DNA from: Aspidapion aeneum
Lineage: Eukaryota; Arthropoda; Insecta; Coleoptera; Brentidae
DNA: 64,000 nucleotides
Reading direction: 5' to 3'
NCBI GenBank assembly: GCA_963576565.1
Contig: OY755040.1
Span: 86,025,522-86,089,521 of the forward strand
In this document: in pieces, positions 1-7,649 of the stretch
Layout of the letters: each line of letters begins with the position of its first letter
How positions within the stretch are numbered: the stretch's first letter is position 1
The notes under the pieces: model-generated
Database searches by the model: none
Told to the model about the DNA's origin: nothing
What the model saw: the letters and a program-made list of their open reading frames with translations, nothing else
Position numbers and translations under genes: made by a program

Positions 1-306
1 CCACTGCTTGAAAATAATACCACGAAGATCTACTGGGACGTTACCGTAGAAACAGATAGAGCAGTGGAGCACAACCGACCGGATATGGTTGTGTGGAACA
101 AAGCGGAAAAAACGGCAATTATAATTGATTTTACTGTTTCGCAAGATTATAACTTGGCTAAAGCCTATGGAGAAAAAATAACGAAATATCAAGCATTGGC
201 TCAGGAAGTAAAAACCATCTGGAACTTACAAAAGGTGACAATAATGCCAATAGTCATCAGCGCCAACGGCTTGGTACACAGAAAAACCATGCAACATATA
301 ACAGAG
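1..306 (+). pseudogene. R2-like LINE reverse transcriptase, C-terminal fragment (left half)
   Basis: The reading frame is open from base 1 and runs into the Polinton. The protein contains the segment DMVVWNKAEKTAIIIDFTV and, further on, YGEKITKYQAL and VTIMPIVISANG. This is the style of the endonuclease-like C-terminal region of R2/R4-type non-LTR retrotransposons (family assignment from recall). The same frame resumes after the Polinton at 17295 and ends at a stop at 17382-17384. The LINE coding region was therefore open when the Polinton landed in it. The 5' part of the LINE lies outside the window. Confidence 0.7.
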
Positions 307-528
307 AGTAGTAGGTTTAAGCGGGTGCTGGACCACTTTTGAGGAGGGAATGACCTTGAATGACCTTGACGGTCGTTGCCTTGTTTTATGTAGAGACGAA
401 TAGTTTGAGTAGTATATTTGACCTTGAAAAGTTGTGAAGGTCATTATGTTGACCTTGAATGACCTTGACGATCGTTGCGTTTTTTATATGTAGAGACGAA
501 TAGTTCGAGTAGTATTTTTGACCCTGAA
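307..528 (+). repeat. Polinton left terminal inverted repeat
   Basis: It matches the reverse complement of 17067-17288 with only about three differences (one near 415 and two near 524-526). Inside, a roughly 100-bp unit beginning GACCTTGAATGACCTTGACG occurs twice (from about 352 and from 451), so the TIR is itself a diverged tandem duplication. Confidence 0.95.
351..468 (-). promoter_or_regulatory. Cluster of TCAAGGTCA nuclear-receptor-type half-sites in the left TIR
   Basis: TGACCTTGA, the reverse of TCAAGGTCA, occurs exactly at 351-359, 361-369, 419-427, 450-458 and 460-468. This 9-mer is the extended half-site of FTZ-F1/NR5A and ERR-type orphan receptors in animals. The right TIR carries six copies. 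The sites are seen directly; a regulatory role is inference, and the repeats could simply follow from tandem duplication. Confidence 0.5.
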
Positions 529-777
529 CAACCTTGACCTTGTCTGACCTTAAGCACAAAAAATACCTCTATCTTTGACTCTGATTTGTTTTACACTTTT
601 AAAAGATTTACATTATCCCCACCCTAATAATTGTATTTAAACATATAAAAAGGAAAAACAAACCCACTTGAAGTATTAGTAGATTTCTGTATCTCAACGT
701 GTCAAATCACTCTCTAAAATAAAAATAAAGAAAAAATAGTTTAATTTGCGGAAAAACAATAATTTAAAGGTAATAAT
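529..777 (+). promoter_or_regulatory. Upstream region of the first rightward genes, with a TATA-like box
   Basis: This AT-rich leader lies between the left TIR and the first gene. TATAAAA occurs at 644-650, about 130 bp before the start codon at 778. Further TGACCTT-like half-sites occur around 535-550. It is the only plausible promoter for the two small + strand genes. Confidence 0.45.
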
Positions 778-1125
778 ATGGATATTTCAAAAATCAAACT
801 TGAACAAATAAATTTCGAAATAAACAATGAAGCAAAACTTCAATTAAAATCTTTAGATTCATTAAAAGTTAATACCACATATGTTATTAAAGAAATGTGC
901 ACCATTGATACCCGTTATGGAAAATCTGTTTTAATAACATTGGCTGAAGATGCTGATGTATTTAAAACGTTTTTACCAAAACGTGTGCTTAAATCAATAG
1001 ATGATGATTTTATCGATCTAGTTAATAAAAGTAATCAAAAATATACTCTAACCTATCTGGGGCAAAGTGAACCCACATACATCGGTGCAAAACGTAAATC
1101 CATATTTGAATTTGGAATATACTAA
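778..1125 (+). CDS. Small Polinton protein, possible OB-fold ssDNA-binding protein
   Basis: 115 aa, starting at ATG 778. The core reads as a run of short beta strands: TTYVIKEMCTIDTRYGKSVL, then VFKTFLPKRVL, then YTLTYLGQSE. The pattern 'Y-x-I ... T-x-YGKSV ... FLP-x-R ... Y-x-L-x-YLG' resembles small insect and viral proteins I recall as OB-fold-like. A single-stranded DNA-binding role would suit protein-primed replication. The fold is inferred from pattern only; no catalytic motif is visible. It lies 52 bp before the next gene on the same strand. Confidence 0.55.
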   Translation: MDISKIKLEQINFEINNEAKLQLKSLDSLKVNTTYVIKEMCTIDTRYGKSVLITLAEDADVFKTFLPKRVLKSIDDDFIDLVNKSNQKYTLTYLGQSEPTYIGAKRKSIFEFGIY

Positions 1126-1177
1126 ATTATCTTAAAATTATTGTGTGTTAAAATATAATTCTTAAAGTATTAAAAAT

Positions 1178-1483
1178 ATGAATCGTTTGGAAGAACAAAT
1201 TCACGATTTACGATTCTGGTTGTTTGAGAAGTCGGACGAACTGATGGAGGGTGACCCTTCACTAAGAGATGTAGCTAGAGCAAATAATTTTATGGATGGT
1301 GTCATTCAATGCCAAATGTTTTTTATGGGTAACCAAACACTTCAAGAGTTTTGTAAAAATATGAGATGGCTGAATTTGTTGTACCTTCTGAGGCCATTGG
1401 AAGACATTCCACTGGAGCTACTCTATCCACCGCTCGATGAAGATGAAGATGATGATAGTGGATTCAGTGAGAACGATGATTAA
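1178..1483 (+). CDS. Small acidic-tailed Polinton protein, function unknown
   Basis: 101 aa from ATG 1178. The N-terminal two thirds look helical (EEQIHDLRFWLFEKSDELM; FMDGVIQCQMFFMGNQTLQEF). The end is strongly acidic (PLDEDEDDDSGFSENDD). No membrane segment or zinc motif is seen. It follows the possible OB-fold gene and probably shares its transcript. I do not recognise the family. Confidence 0.6.
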   Translation: MNRLEEQIHDLRFWLFEKSDELMEGDPSLRDVARANNFMDGVIQCQMFFMGNQTLQEFCKNMRWLNLLYLLRPLEDIPLELLYPPLDEDEDDDSGFSENDD

Positions 1484-1792
1484 ATATAAGACATTTATCA
1501 AAAATGTGTATTTATAATTAGTTTATGGATTGTAGTATGGATGTAGTTTTAAATTGATAAAAGCTGTAATAAAATATATTATAATAAGAAATGAAAAACT
1601 ATTTTTTAATTGGATTTGTTTTATTGCAATATTATTTTTATCTTATTTTTTTACAAAATTTTATAATAAAGTAACAATATTAGTATAAAACACAAAATAA
1701 ATATATTATAAAAATTAAGGAAGTGTAAAAAACCTATATTGATTTTCATTTGATGTGAATTTTAAAAAATATATTAAAATTCAAATATTTTT
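1484..1792. other. AT-rich convergent intergenic region
   Basis: This stretch lies between the ends of the convergent 1178-1483 gene and the integrase gene. It is very AT-rich and has AATAAA-type polyadenylation signals on the + strand (around 1568). No ORF or repeat is visible. Confidence 0.6.
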
Positions 1793-2725
1793 TTAAACGA
1801 TATCCGACTTATTTATCCATGAATTATGTCTATCTGTAAAACCTAACCACTTAACAAAGTATTGCTCCAGTTTATTACACTTCCTTTTCTTAATAATTTT
1901 CTCCACTAAATATATTGATGGTACGCTGGTTTTCTGTAGCTCCATTTCATAAAAAGCACCAAGTATAGGTTCTCCGTCAAAACTTTCTATTTCATAAGTG
2001 GGTGGATTCGTTATATTTACTTTTACAATTTTAAATTGTTCCGCTGACCACGATGGTGTGTACCCTTTTTCAAAAATTGACTTATATTTGCTTATACGAA
2101 CTACGTCTCCAACTTTGAATTTAATTTTTTTAGGTACCATTTTTATATTTTCAAATGCGGTAATTCTAGTGGTGGGTTTCACATCAATTGGTCTCATTTT
2201 AATAGTTGTGTGAATTGTTTTATTATATTTATCAACAACATCCTGTAAAATATGAAACCACTTATAGCTTCCTAATGTAGAGAATTCTTTATAAAGATTT
2301 GTTTTTAAAGTTTTGATTACTCTTTCCACAATGGCTGCCTTCTTTACACTATATGTGTGATAGTGATTTACAGACTTCTTTTTCATAAGTGCTTGGAAGT
2401 GTTTATTAAAAAATTCCGTTCCTTGATCAGATTGTATGTTATGGGGGTAATAACCAGCTTGCTTAAAAACATCCCGCATTGCTGCACATATTTCAAGTCC
2501 TGTTTTATTTTTTATTGGTCTAGCCCAGACAAATTTAGAAAAGCAATTTATGCATACTAAAATGTATCTATACCCCAAATTATATTTTGATAATTGTTGT
2601 ATTTCAGCTAAATCAATCTGCCATAGATCCTTAAAACCTTTTATTAAGGTTTTTCTTCGCAGGAAATTTTTTCTTGCAGGTTTATATAGCTCATTAACCA
2701 CTTGAACTTTTTGCTCACTAGCCAT
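1793..2725 (-). CDS. Polinton integrase (DDE, retroviral type) with C-terminal chromodomain
   Basis: 310 aa from ATG 2725. The catalytic triad is D38 (WQIDLAE), D100 (QSDQGTEF) and E134 (AAIVERVIKTLK), with 33 residues between the last two. An SH3-like part follows (KFKVGDVVRISKYK), and the last ~40 residues form a chromodomain (YLVEKIIKKRK ... YFVKWLGFTDRHNSW). The enzyme would insert linear element DNA through its TIR ends and make the 6-bp duplication seen here. The usual N-terminal HHCC zinc finger is absent; the protein begins about 37 residues before D38, and no upstream exon is seen before the next gene. The frame is intact. Confidence 0.93.
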   Translation of the reverse strand: MASEQKVQVVNELYKPARKNFLRRKTLIKGFKDLWQIDLAEIQQLSKYNLGYRYILVCINCFSKFVWARPIKNKTGLEICAAMRDVFKQAGYYPHNIQSDQGTEFFNKHFQALMKKKSVNHYHTYSVKKAAIVERVIKTLKTNLYKEFSTLGSYKWFHILQDVVDKYNKTIHTTIKMRPIDVKPTTRITAFENIKMVPKKIKFKVGDVVRISKYKSIFEKGYTPSWSAEQFKIVKVNITNPPTYEIESFDGEPILGAFYEMELQKTSVPSIYLVEKIIKKRKCNKLEQYFVKWLGFTDRHNSWINKSDIV

Positions 2726-2802
2726 CGTTAAAATAAATACTTTATTTTTTCAATTCAAATGGGTGTATGATATTCTATGCGTCCATCTGACCAAATTATT
2801 GG

Positions 2803-3189
2803 TTACAAAGCGGATTCAAGTGGCTGATGTTTCAAAACTTTTCTTTCTATGGCACTCAATCTCCCATGTAAATTTAACAATAGTTTACCACTTGTCGATT
2901 GTTGCGTTTTTATTTTTTCTAAATTAGTTCTTACTGCATCAACAGATTCTTCTATAGCTAGCTTTAGTTCTTCAACTAGTTTGTTTATACGATTTTCCAG
3001 AAATTCTAGATTGATAGCGTCTTTATGATCTACAGCATCTGCTATATTACATAAACGTTTGTTCTCAATGTGGAAATCATTTTTAGCGGTCAACTTAAAA
3101 CCATTACCCTTCAATCCTTTTATATATGTAATTTTGGAAGTTTTTTTTATACGACCAAACTTGTCAATCGTGTTCTTTACACCTCCCAT
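2803..3189 (-). CDS. Fibre/spike-like coiled-coil protein
   Basis: I take the ATG at 3189, which gives 128 aa starting MGGVKNTIDKFGRI; the frame is open further upstream but with only a TTG. The middle reads NKRLCNIADAVDHKDAINLE, which resembles the 'N-x-I-x-N-V-x-x-P-x-x-x-x-D-A-V-N' linker found in phage and viral trimeric tail fibres. A long alpha-helical, coiled-coil-like stretch follows. A trimeric attachment or spike-associated protein is a reasonable inference. It lies between integrase and the next morphogenesis-type gene. Confidence 0.5.
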   Translation of the reverse strand: MGGVKNTIDKFGRIKKTSKITYIKGLKGNGFKLTAKNDFHIENKRLCNIADAVDHKDAINLEFLENRINKLVEELKLAIEESVDAVRTNLEKIKTQQSTSGKLLLNLHGRLSAIERKVLKHQPLESAL

Positions 3190-3235
3190 GTTAGATAGTA
3201 ACTGAACAATATATGCTACAATCAAAAAGTGAGTC

Positions 3236-3682
3236 CTAATATATAACCCCTTCTTCTCTTAATTCTTCAATTATAGACAAAATTTCACCATCATGACCAG
3301 TATGCCCAGCCATTTTTGAGCTCCATAATAATCGCAAGCGACTAACTAATTCTTTAGCAGTATTCCAATATACATAGTTTACTTTATTATTATTGAATTT
3401 TTTGAGATTTGAAATTTTATTTCTGGTAATACCAGAACCTTCTTTACTTCTGCCATGTTTCGGTGTTAGAAGTGGTTTTATAAAATTTGTAAATTTTACA
3501 GATCGGCTGGTATTTACCCCATATATTTTATTATATTCATTGTAATAGGCATTTGACAAATTAAGTATTTGCTTATAATCGCTGAGTGCTTTTGGGCTAA
3601 TGTCGCCAATGTTTGACATACTTGGTTTTTTAAAAAATAACAAATCGTATAAATCACGATGAGCAGAAAATGCCCCAATCAT
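3236..3682 (-). CDS. Conserved Polinton/adintovirus structural-type protein, downstream part
   Basis: 148 aa, ATG 3682. The C-terminus (ELVSRLRLLWSSKMAGHTG, HDGEILSIIEELREEGVIY) matches a family I recall from many insect Polintons and adintoviruses, of unknown function. In relatives I recall this part as the C-terminal half of one longer protein whose N-terminal half corresponds to the next gene upstream. Here the two frames overlap by 4 bp (ATGA, 3679-3682) right after a run of seven A. The break may be a one-base change in the A run, or a stop/restart arrangement. Confidence 0.7.
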   Translation of the reverse strand: MIGAFSAHRDLYDLLFFKKPSMSNIGDISPKALSDYKQILNLSNAYYNEYNKIYGVNTSRSVKFTNFIKPLLTPKHGRSKEGSGITRNKISNLKKFNNNKVNYVYWNTAKELVSRLRLLWSSKMAGHTGHDGEILSIIEELREEGVIY

Positions 3683-4332
3683 ATTTTTTTACGCCAAAGA
3701 GTTATTAGTTTATCTGGAAATTTTATTGTAGCATTACCTATCTGAAAATTATCATTGTTGGAATTGTACCTAACACCATATATGGTGTCATAGATAGATG
3801 GGTTTGATTTAAGCCCCTCCATATAGATTGTAGATATAGAATTTAAATCTTCCCCAATATCTTGTCTCAGTGATTCATCCATAGCTTCATTGTTGACACT
3901 CTTTTTAGGTGATAAATGAGAACTTGCATCTGCATTAAATGATTTTTGACTTTGATTAGAGTATGAGGATATTGGTGTATCCGGCAAGGGTGGTGAAGCT
4001 GAGAGGTAAGATCCATGATGTGATTTATTTCCACCATCACCATCTTCCGAATCATCAACCATAACATTGGCTGCAACTCTCTTTGCTTTTTTTGCTTCCA
4101 CAGCTATCAAAGGTGTTGCTATATTACTACTTGTCCTTTTTACAATTGCTGCATTTTTAAAATTTTCTGAAATTTTTGATAATGGTTTTGAGATGGGTTC
4201 ATAAAATTTCTCAAGATTTGTTTGATTTTGCGACTCTTCATTTTTTAAAAATTTAAATTTTGTTCTTACTGCATCAGTCATAGCAACAAGATCACGTTTT
4301 AAATCGATCGATCGATCGATCGAATTTGACAT
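3679..4332 (-). CDS. Conserved Polinton structural-type protein, upstream part
   Basis: 217 aa from ATG 4332 (MSNSIDRSIDLK); the frame extends upstream to 4374 only through a TTG. The first 80 residues are charged and helical and the middle is Ser/Pro rich (SASPPLPDTPISSYSNQ), probably disordered. The end (YDTIYGVRYNSNNDNFQIGN) resembles the beta-rich core start of the family continued by the 3236-3682 gene. A (CGAT)n run at 4306-4322 encodes the IDRSID repeat near the start. The stop TGA overlaps the ATG of the next frame. Confidence 0.65.
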   Translation of the reverse strand: MSNSIDRSIDLKRDLVAMTDAVRTKFKFLKNEESQNQTNLEKFYEPISKPLSKISENFKNAAIVKRTSSNIATPLIAVEAKKAKRVAANVMVDDSEDGDGGNKSHHGSYLSASPPLPDTPISSYSNQSQKSFNADASSHLSPKKSVNNEAMDESLRQDIGEDLNSISTIYMEGLKSNPSIYDTIYGVRYNSNNDNFQIGNATIKFPDKLITLWRKKI

Positions 4333-4397
4333 ATTTACAAATAAGATGTTTGCAGTTGTTCGTTCTAAAAGCAACTAAAGTTGTTGCTACACATTTA

Positions 4398-5048
4398 TTA
4401 AACATATATGTAACTATCAAATCCTTTTCTATATCTGCCATTGTATAAATCTGCATCTTTAACAATAACTAGAAAACCATATTTATCGTCCCAACATTTT
4501 CCACAGATTTCTTGAAACTTAGTAAAAGTAAAGTCTGGAGAAACGTGATCTGAAAAAATATATCGCAGATTCATTTCATCTTGTTTAAATACTATTATGA
4601 AATTTGAATTATCTCGAACTAGCTGTTTTGGTACTCTAGAGTAAGTCTGTGCTAGGTAAAAACAATCTATATTTTTATGCCTCCCCATACTGTAGTATGA
4701 TTTTATTACACTCTGACCATCGCAAATTACATCATCGAAAATAAATATCGAATTTGGTTTTGCCTCAGATGGTGGTATAACGCAGGATGTATCATTAAAT
4801 GTGTAGTATCCAAGCCCCTCAATGAACAATGATTTGGAGTATATATATACATTTTCAAATTTTAATCCTAGTGGGTGTGTAATAAGAGTGATAAGCACAT
4901 TGGTTTTACCACAATTTGATGGCCCAATTATTAATCCACGTATGGAATTGGGTAGTAAAGATCCATGACGTTGATATGTAATACCACAACCCGTCTTTTC
5001 ATCCCAATTTATAATTGAGATTCTGTCTTGTTGCTGCACTATGCGCAT
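4398..5048 (-). CDS. A32/FtsK-like genome packaging ATPase
   Basis: 216 aa from ATG 5048. The Walker A motif is IGPSNCGKT (residues 41-49) and Walker B is IFIFDDV (101-107), followed by the sensor-like segment FYLAQTYSRVP. This is the small packaging ATPase typical of Polintons, adintoviruses and virophages, expected to pump DNA into the capsid. Length is normal and no lesion is seen. Its start lies 60 bp from the divergent PLA2 gene start (5109), so the two share a short bidirectional promoter. Confidence 0.93.
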   Translation of the reverse strand: MRIVQQQDRISIINWDEKTGCGITYQRHGSLLPNSIRGLIIGPSNCGKTNVLITLITHPLGLKFENVYIYSKSLFIEGLGYYTFNDTSCVIPPSEAKPNSIFIFDDVICDGQSVIKSYYSMGRHKNIDCFYLAQTYSRVPKQLVRDNSNFIIVFKQDEMNLRYIFSDHVSPDFTFTKFQEICGKCWDDKYGFLVIVKDADLYNGRYRKGFDSYIYV

Positions 5049-5108
5049 TTTTATATGAACTATCTTTTAGTATTTAAGCTGACTTGTATTTATATCAAAA
5101 TCAGTTCG

Positions 5109-5924
5109 ATGTCATCTATCAACAGAAAAAGTTCAGTAAAAAAGGGGCGAGGCGTATTTAATTCACTTTTAAATAAACTTCCTGTAGAATTACACATCCC
5201 GGGTTATCAATATTGTGGTCCTGGAACTAAACTAAAGACAAGATTAGCGAGAGGTGATCCTGGAATAAATGCACTAGATAGAGCCTGCAAAAAACACGAT
5301 ATTAGTTACTCTATTAATTTGGATAATTTAGAAAAAAGACACAAATCTGATCGCGAACTAGAAGAAAGTGCGTGGCAAGTTGTTAAATCAAAAGACGCTG
5401 GAATAAAAGAGAAGGCTGCTGCTTACTTTGTTACAAATTCAATGAAAGTTAAGCGAAGAATTGGAATGGGGTTAAAAAAGTTAAAATCGAAAACTCGAAA
5501 GGTGGCTTTTGGGTCTGCGATATGTCGAAACGTTCAAACAAAAATTAAATCGATCTTGAATCAAAATAAGGGGAAATTTCAAGATATTTCAAAAATTTCA
5601 AAAATTGCTTTGATCGCAGCGCGTAAGCATTTAAAAGCTTCTGGTGGCAAAAAGAAGATTAAAACCCCAAGAGTAATTCCCATTCCTAAAATGGGGGGTA
5701 TTTTACCTCTTATACCAATTTTTGCGGGGTTATCCGCCCTAGGATCATTAGCGGGTGGCGCTGCTGGTATAGTTAAAGCAATAAAAACCGTTAATCATCT
5801 TAAAAATAGTGTTGCTGGTGTTAAAAACTCTCAAATGCTTGTAGAAAGTAAAAAAGGGGGAGGTTTATACTTAAAACCGTATCGAACTGGGTTAGGACTT
5901 TATTTAACAAATCCAAAAAACTAG
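5109..5924 (+). CDS. Phospholipase A2-domain minor capsid protein
   Basis: 271 aa from ATG 5109; the frame is open to 5028, but that stretch overlaps the ATPase gene. The viral-type PLA2 motifs are the calcium loop YCGPGT (35-40) and the His-Asp dyad in ACKKHDISYS (H63, D64), as in parvovirus VP1u and insect Polintons. A basic region follows, then a hydrophobic segment (about 196-224, GGILPLIPIFAGLSALGSLA) and a glycine-rich tail (GGGLYLKPYRTGLGLYL) of the kind seen in adenovirus-like minor capsid proteins. It would breach membranes during entry. The last sense codons AAA AAC lie in a frameshift heptamer before TAG 5922-5924. Confidence 0.88.
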   Translation: MSSINRKSSVKKGRGVFNSLLNKLPVELHIPGYQYCGPGTKLKTRLARGDPGINALDRACKKHDISYSINLDNLEKRHKSDRELEESAWQVVKSKDAGIKEKAAAYFVTNSMKVKRRIGMGLKKLKSKTRKVAFGSAICRNVQTKIKSILNQNKGKFQDISKISKIALIAARKHLKASGGKKKIKTPRVIPIPKMGGILPLIPIFAGLSALGSLAGGAAGIVKAIKTVNHLKNSVAGVKNSQMLVESKKGGGLYLKPYRTGLGLYLTNPKN

Positions 5925-5946
5925 TAAAGCCCTTACCAGCAAGGGC
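5915..5946 (+). promoter_or_regulatory. Candidate -1 programmed ribosomal frameshift signal
   Basis: The heptamer A AAA AAC (5915-5921) sits exactly in the PLA2 frame (AAA AAC, then TAG 5922-5924). After a 7-nt spacer comes a perfect 6-bp hairpin, GCCCTT-ACCAGC-AAGGGC (5929-5946). This is the standard layout of retroviral gag-pro shift sites. A -1 shift enters precisely the frame of the adenain-like protease. Efficiency cannot be judged from sequence; the stem is short, and any pseudoknot is not obvious. Confidence 0.7.
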
Positions 5947-6310
5947 ATTATCAAATATTGATTTGGAAAGATATGCAAAACAATATCAAATTGCAAATTT
6001 CGTTGGTGTATTTATGAGAGATAGTCTTCCTAAAAGTGGACCTCGCAAAACTGAATCGGCCATCATAAACTTAGACAGTGTAAATGGACCAGGAACACAT
6101 TGGGTTGCCTACAGAAAGAAAGCTAGAAAAGTAATTTATTATGATAGTTTTGGAAACTTACCCCCACCTTTGGAATTCATAGAATACATGTATAAAGGAT
6201 GTAATTATGCCACAGAAATTTGGTATACATATAAAAACCAACAAAAATTTAATACAGTATATTGTGGTCAGCTGTGTCTACAGTTTCTCTTAAAAAATAA
6301 CTTATTTTAG
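5921..6310 (+). CDS. Adenain-like (Ulp1/C5-type) maturation protease, likely reached by -1 frameshift
   Basis: The frame is open from 5852 to the stop at 6308-6310. Conserved family sequence starts well before any ATG: ALSNIDLERYAKQYQIANFV lies upstream of the first in-frame ATG (6013), and no in-frame ATG exists between 5852 and 6013. Catalytic residues are visible: His in GPGTHWVAY, Asp in YYDSFGN, and Cys in YCGQLCLQFL. The enzyme is expected to cleave capsid precursors during maturation, as in adenovirus. It lies in the -1 frame relative to PLA2, directly after the slippery site. Starting at ATG 6013 would remove the conserved N-terminus. The product may therefore be a PLA2-protease fusion. 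Confidence 0.85.
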   Translation, partial: LVKPLPARALSNIDLERYAKQYQIANFVGVFMRDSLPKSGPRKTESAIINLDSVNGPGTHWVAYRKKARKVIYYDSFGNLPPPLEFIEYMYKGCNYATEIWYTYKNQQKFNTVYCGQLCLQFLLKNNLF

Positions 6311-6325
6311 TAGTAATTTTAAAAA

Positions 6326-6712
6326 ATGAATCGAAATAATTCCGAAAGTGAGTATGCAAAACTAAAAAAAATGTATAAATCACTAAAAGCATTTAGCAAT
6401 GCAAAAAGTTTGCTACCGATGACAAGTGACGAACTATGTGGTTTACCTAAAGAAGTAATGATAGCATGTGCACCAAACGAAATAGCTTTGGTGTGGGAGA
6501 AGTTGCCAGAAGAAGTTAAAGAAGACATTGATATTTTAAAATATCAGTATTGCTACGACCATTACTCTACAAACAACTCTAACGATCAAATTGATGGTCC
6601 ACCACCAAAAAAAATATTTTGTTGTATATGTAATGCAAACGGTTCAAAAGTGTCTAAATCTGAGGAAATTGTAGATTGTGACATTATATCCAGTTGTTGT
6701 AAGACACAGTAA
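6326..6712 (+). CDS. Small cysteine-tailed Polinton protein, function unknown
   Basis: 128 aa from ATG 6326, 15 bp after the protease stop. The N-terminal part is helical and charged (EYAKLKKMYKSLKAF; LPEEVKEDIDILKYQY). The C-terminus carries six cysteines (FCCICNAN ... DCDIISSCCKTQ) that could bind zinc or form disulfides. It lies within the capsid gene block and ends 4 bp before the penton start. I do not recognise the family. Confidence 0.65.
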   Translation: MNRNNSESEYAKLKKMYKSLKAFSNAKSLLPMTSDELCGLPKEVMIACAPNEIALVWEKLPEEVKEDIDILKYQYCYDHYSTNNSNDQIDGPPPKKIFCCICNANGSKVSKSEEIVDCDIISSCCKTQ

Positions 6713-6716
6713 AAAA

Positions 6717-7442
6717 ATGTCTTATACTTTTACATTAAGTGGTTATTCAAGTATTTTAAGTGCCAACTTCTATCCTCCTATAGAGACAAACAACAGAGAA
6801 AAATATGGACTGGGTCTTATAGGATTTTATTCATATAATTCAATTTTTAACATAGATGAAACTAACAATTGGTTTGGATTTAGTAAGCCAAACTGGGGAG
6901 GGCCAGTAATGTTAAAAATACCTCCTGGTGCATACGAAATAACCCAAATACATGATGCAATGCTTAAAGCTCTTCAAAAAGGTGCAAAAGATCTAGATGA
7001 AAATATTTTTAGCTTACGTGCAAACAATAGCACTTTGAAATGCGAAATTAAGTCAAAGTATGTACTTCACTTTAAGCACTACAACTCAATTGGACAGTTG
7101 TTGGGATTTGCAAATGAAGATCGACTAAAGCCCAATGAGATTCATGAATCTTCAACAATAGTTGATATTACAAAAGTTCGCATTATAAGAGTAGATTGCA
7201 ATATAACAACCGGTGCATATTTAAATTCAGAACAGGCGCACTCTATTTATGAATTTGACATTGATGTGGAACCTGGGTATAAGCTAACTAAAGAACCAAC
7301 AAATATCATTTATATGCCAATTCAACCAGAGGGTCGTCAGTTTATCGACAACATTACACTAAGGATCGTGGATGATAGAGGAAAGCTCATTAATTTTCAA
7401 GGAGAAAAAATAATTGTTAAATTAGAGCTTAAAAGGTTATAA
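6717..7442 (+). CDS. Penton-type minor capsid protein (single jelly roll)
   Basis: I take ATG 6717 (MSYTFTLSGYSSILSANFYP), which gives 241 aa; the frame is open further upstream only without an ATG. The opening FTLSG-x-SS-x-L-x-x-x-FYPPI, the segment YGLGLIGFYSYNSI with NIDETNNWF, and IPPGAYEI match the Polinton penton family as I recall it. It would close the five-fold vertices of the capsid. It sits four bases after the upstream stop and five before the next gene, consistent with one late transcript. Confidence 0.88.
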   Translation: MSYTFTLSGYSSILSANFYPPIETNNREKYGLGLIGFYSYNSIFNIDETNNWFGFSKPNWGGPVMLKIPPGAYEITQIHDAMLKALQKGAKDLDENIFSLRANNSTLKCEIKSKYVLHFKHYNSIGQLLGFANEDRLKPNEIHESSTIVDITKVRIIRVDCNITTGAYLNSEQAHSIYEFDIDVEPGYKLTKEPTNIIYMPIQPEGRQFIDNITLRIVDDRGKLINFQGEKIIVKLELKRL

Positions 7443-7447
7443 CGAAA

Positions 7448-7648
7448 ATGGGTTATTGTTTTGATCATCACAGCTATCCAGTGTCGCAAAAAAAAGATGT
7501 TAAGACTTATATTCCAAATAAAAACCGATGCAGAAGCAGTAGAAAAACCATTCATGTTAAAGACTTGTCAAGAGAAAGATCTAAATTGTCCACAGAAGAA
7601 AAAGTGTTTTTGAAATCACTTGGTTTACATTTAAAAAAAACTGTTTAA
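7448..7648 (+). CDS. Short basic virion-type protein between penton and major capsid genes
   Basis: 66 aa from ATG 7448, rich in Lys and Arg (YIPNKNRCRSSRKTIHVKDL) with the C-terminal motif LSTEEKVFLKSLGLHLKK. Short proteins ending in 'FLKSLGL' occur at this place in Polintons and adintoviruses (recall). A DNA-condensing or capsid-cement role is possible but not shown. Its stop lies one base before the major capsid ATG. Confidence 0.65.
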   Translation: MGYCFDHHSYPVSQKKDVKTYIPNKNRCRSSRKTIHVKDLSRERSKLSTEEKVFLKSLGLHLKKTV

Positions 7649-7649
7649 A

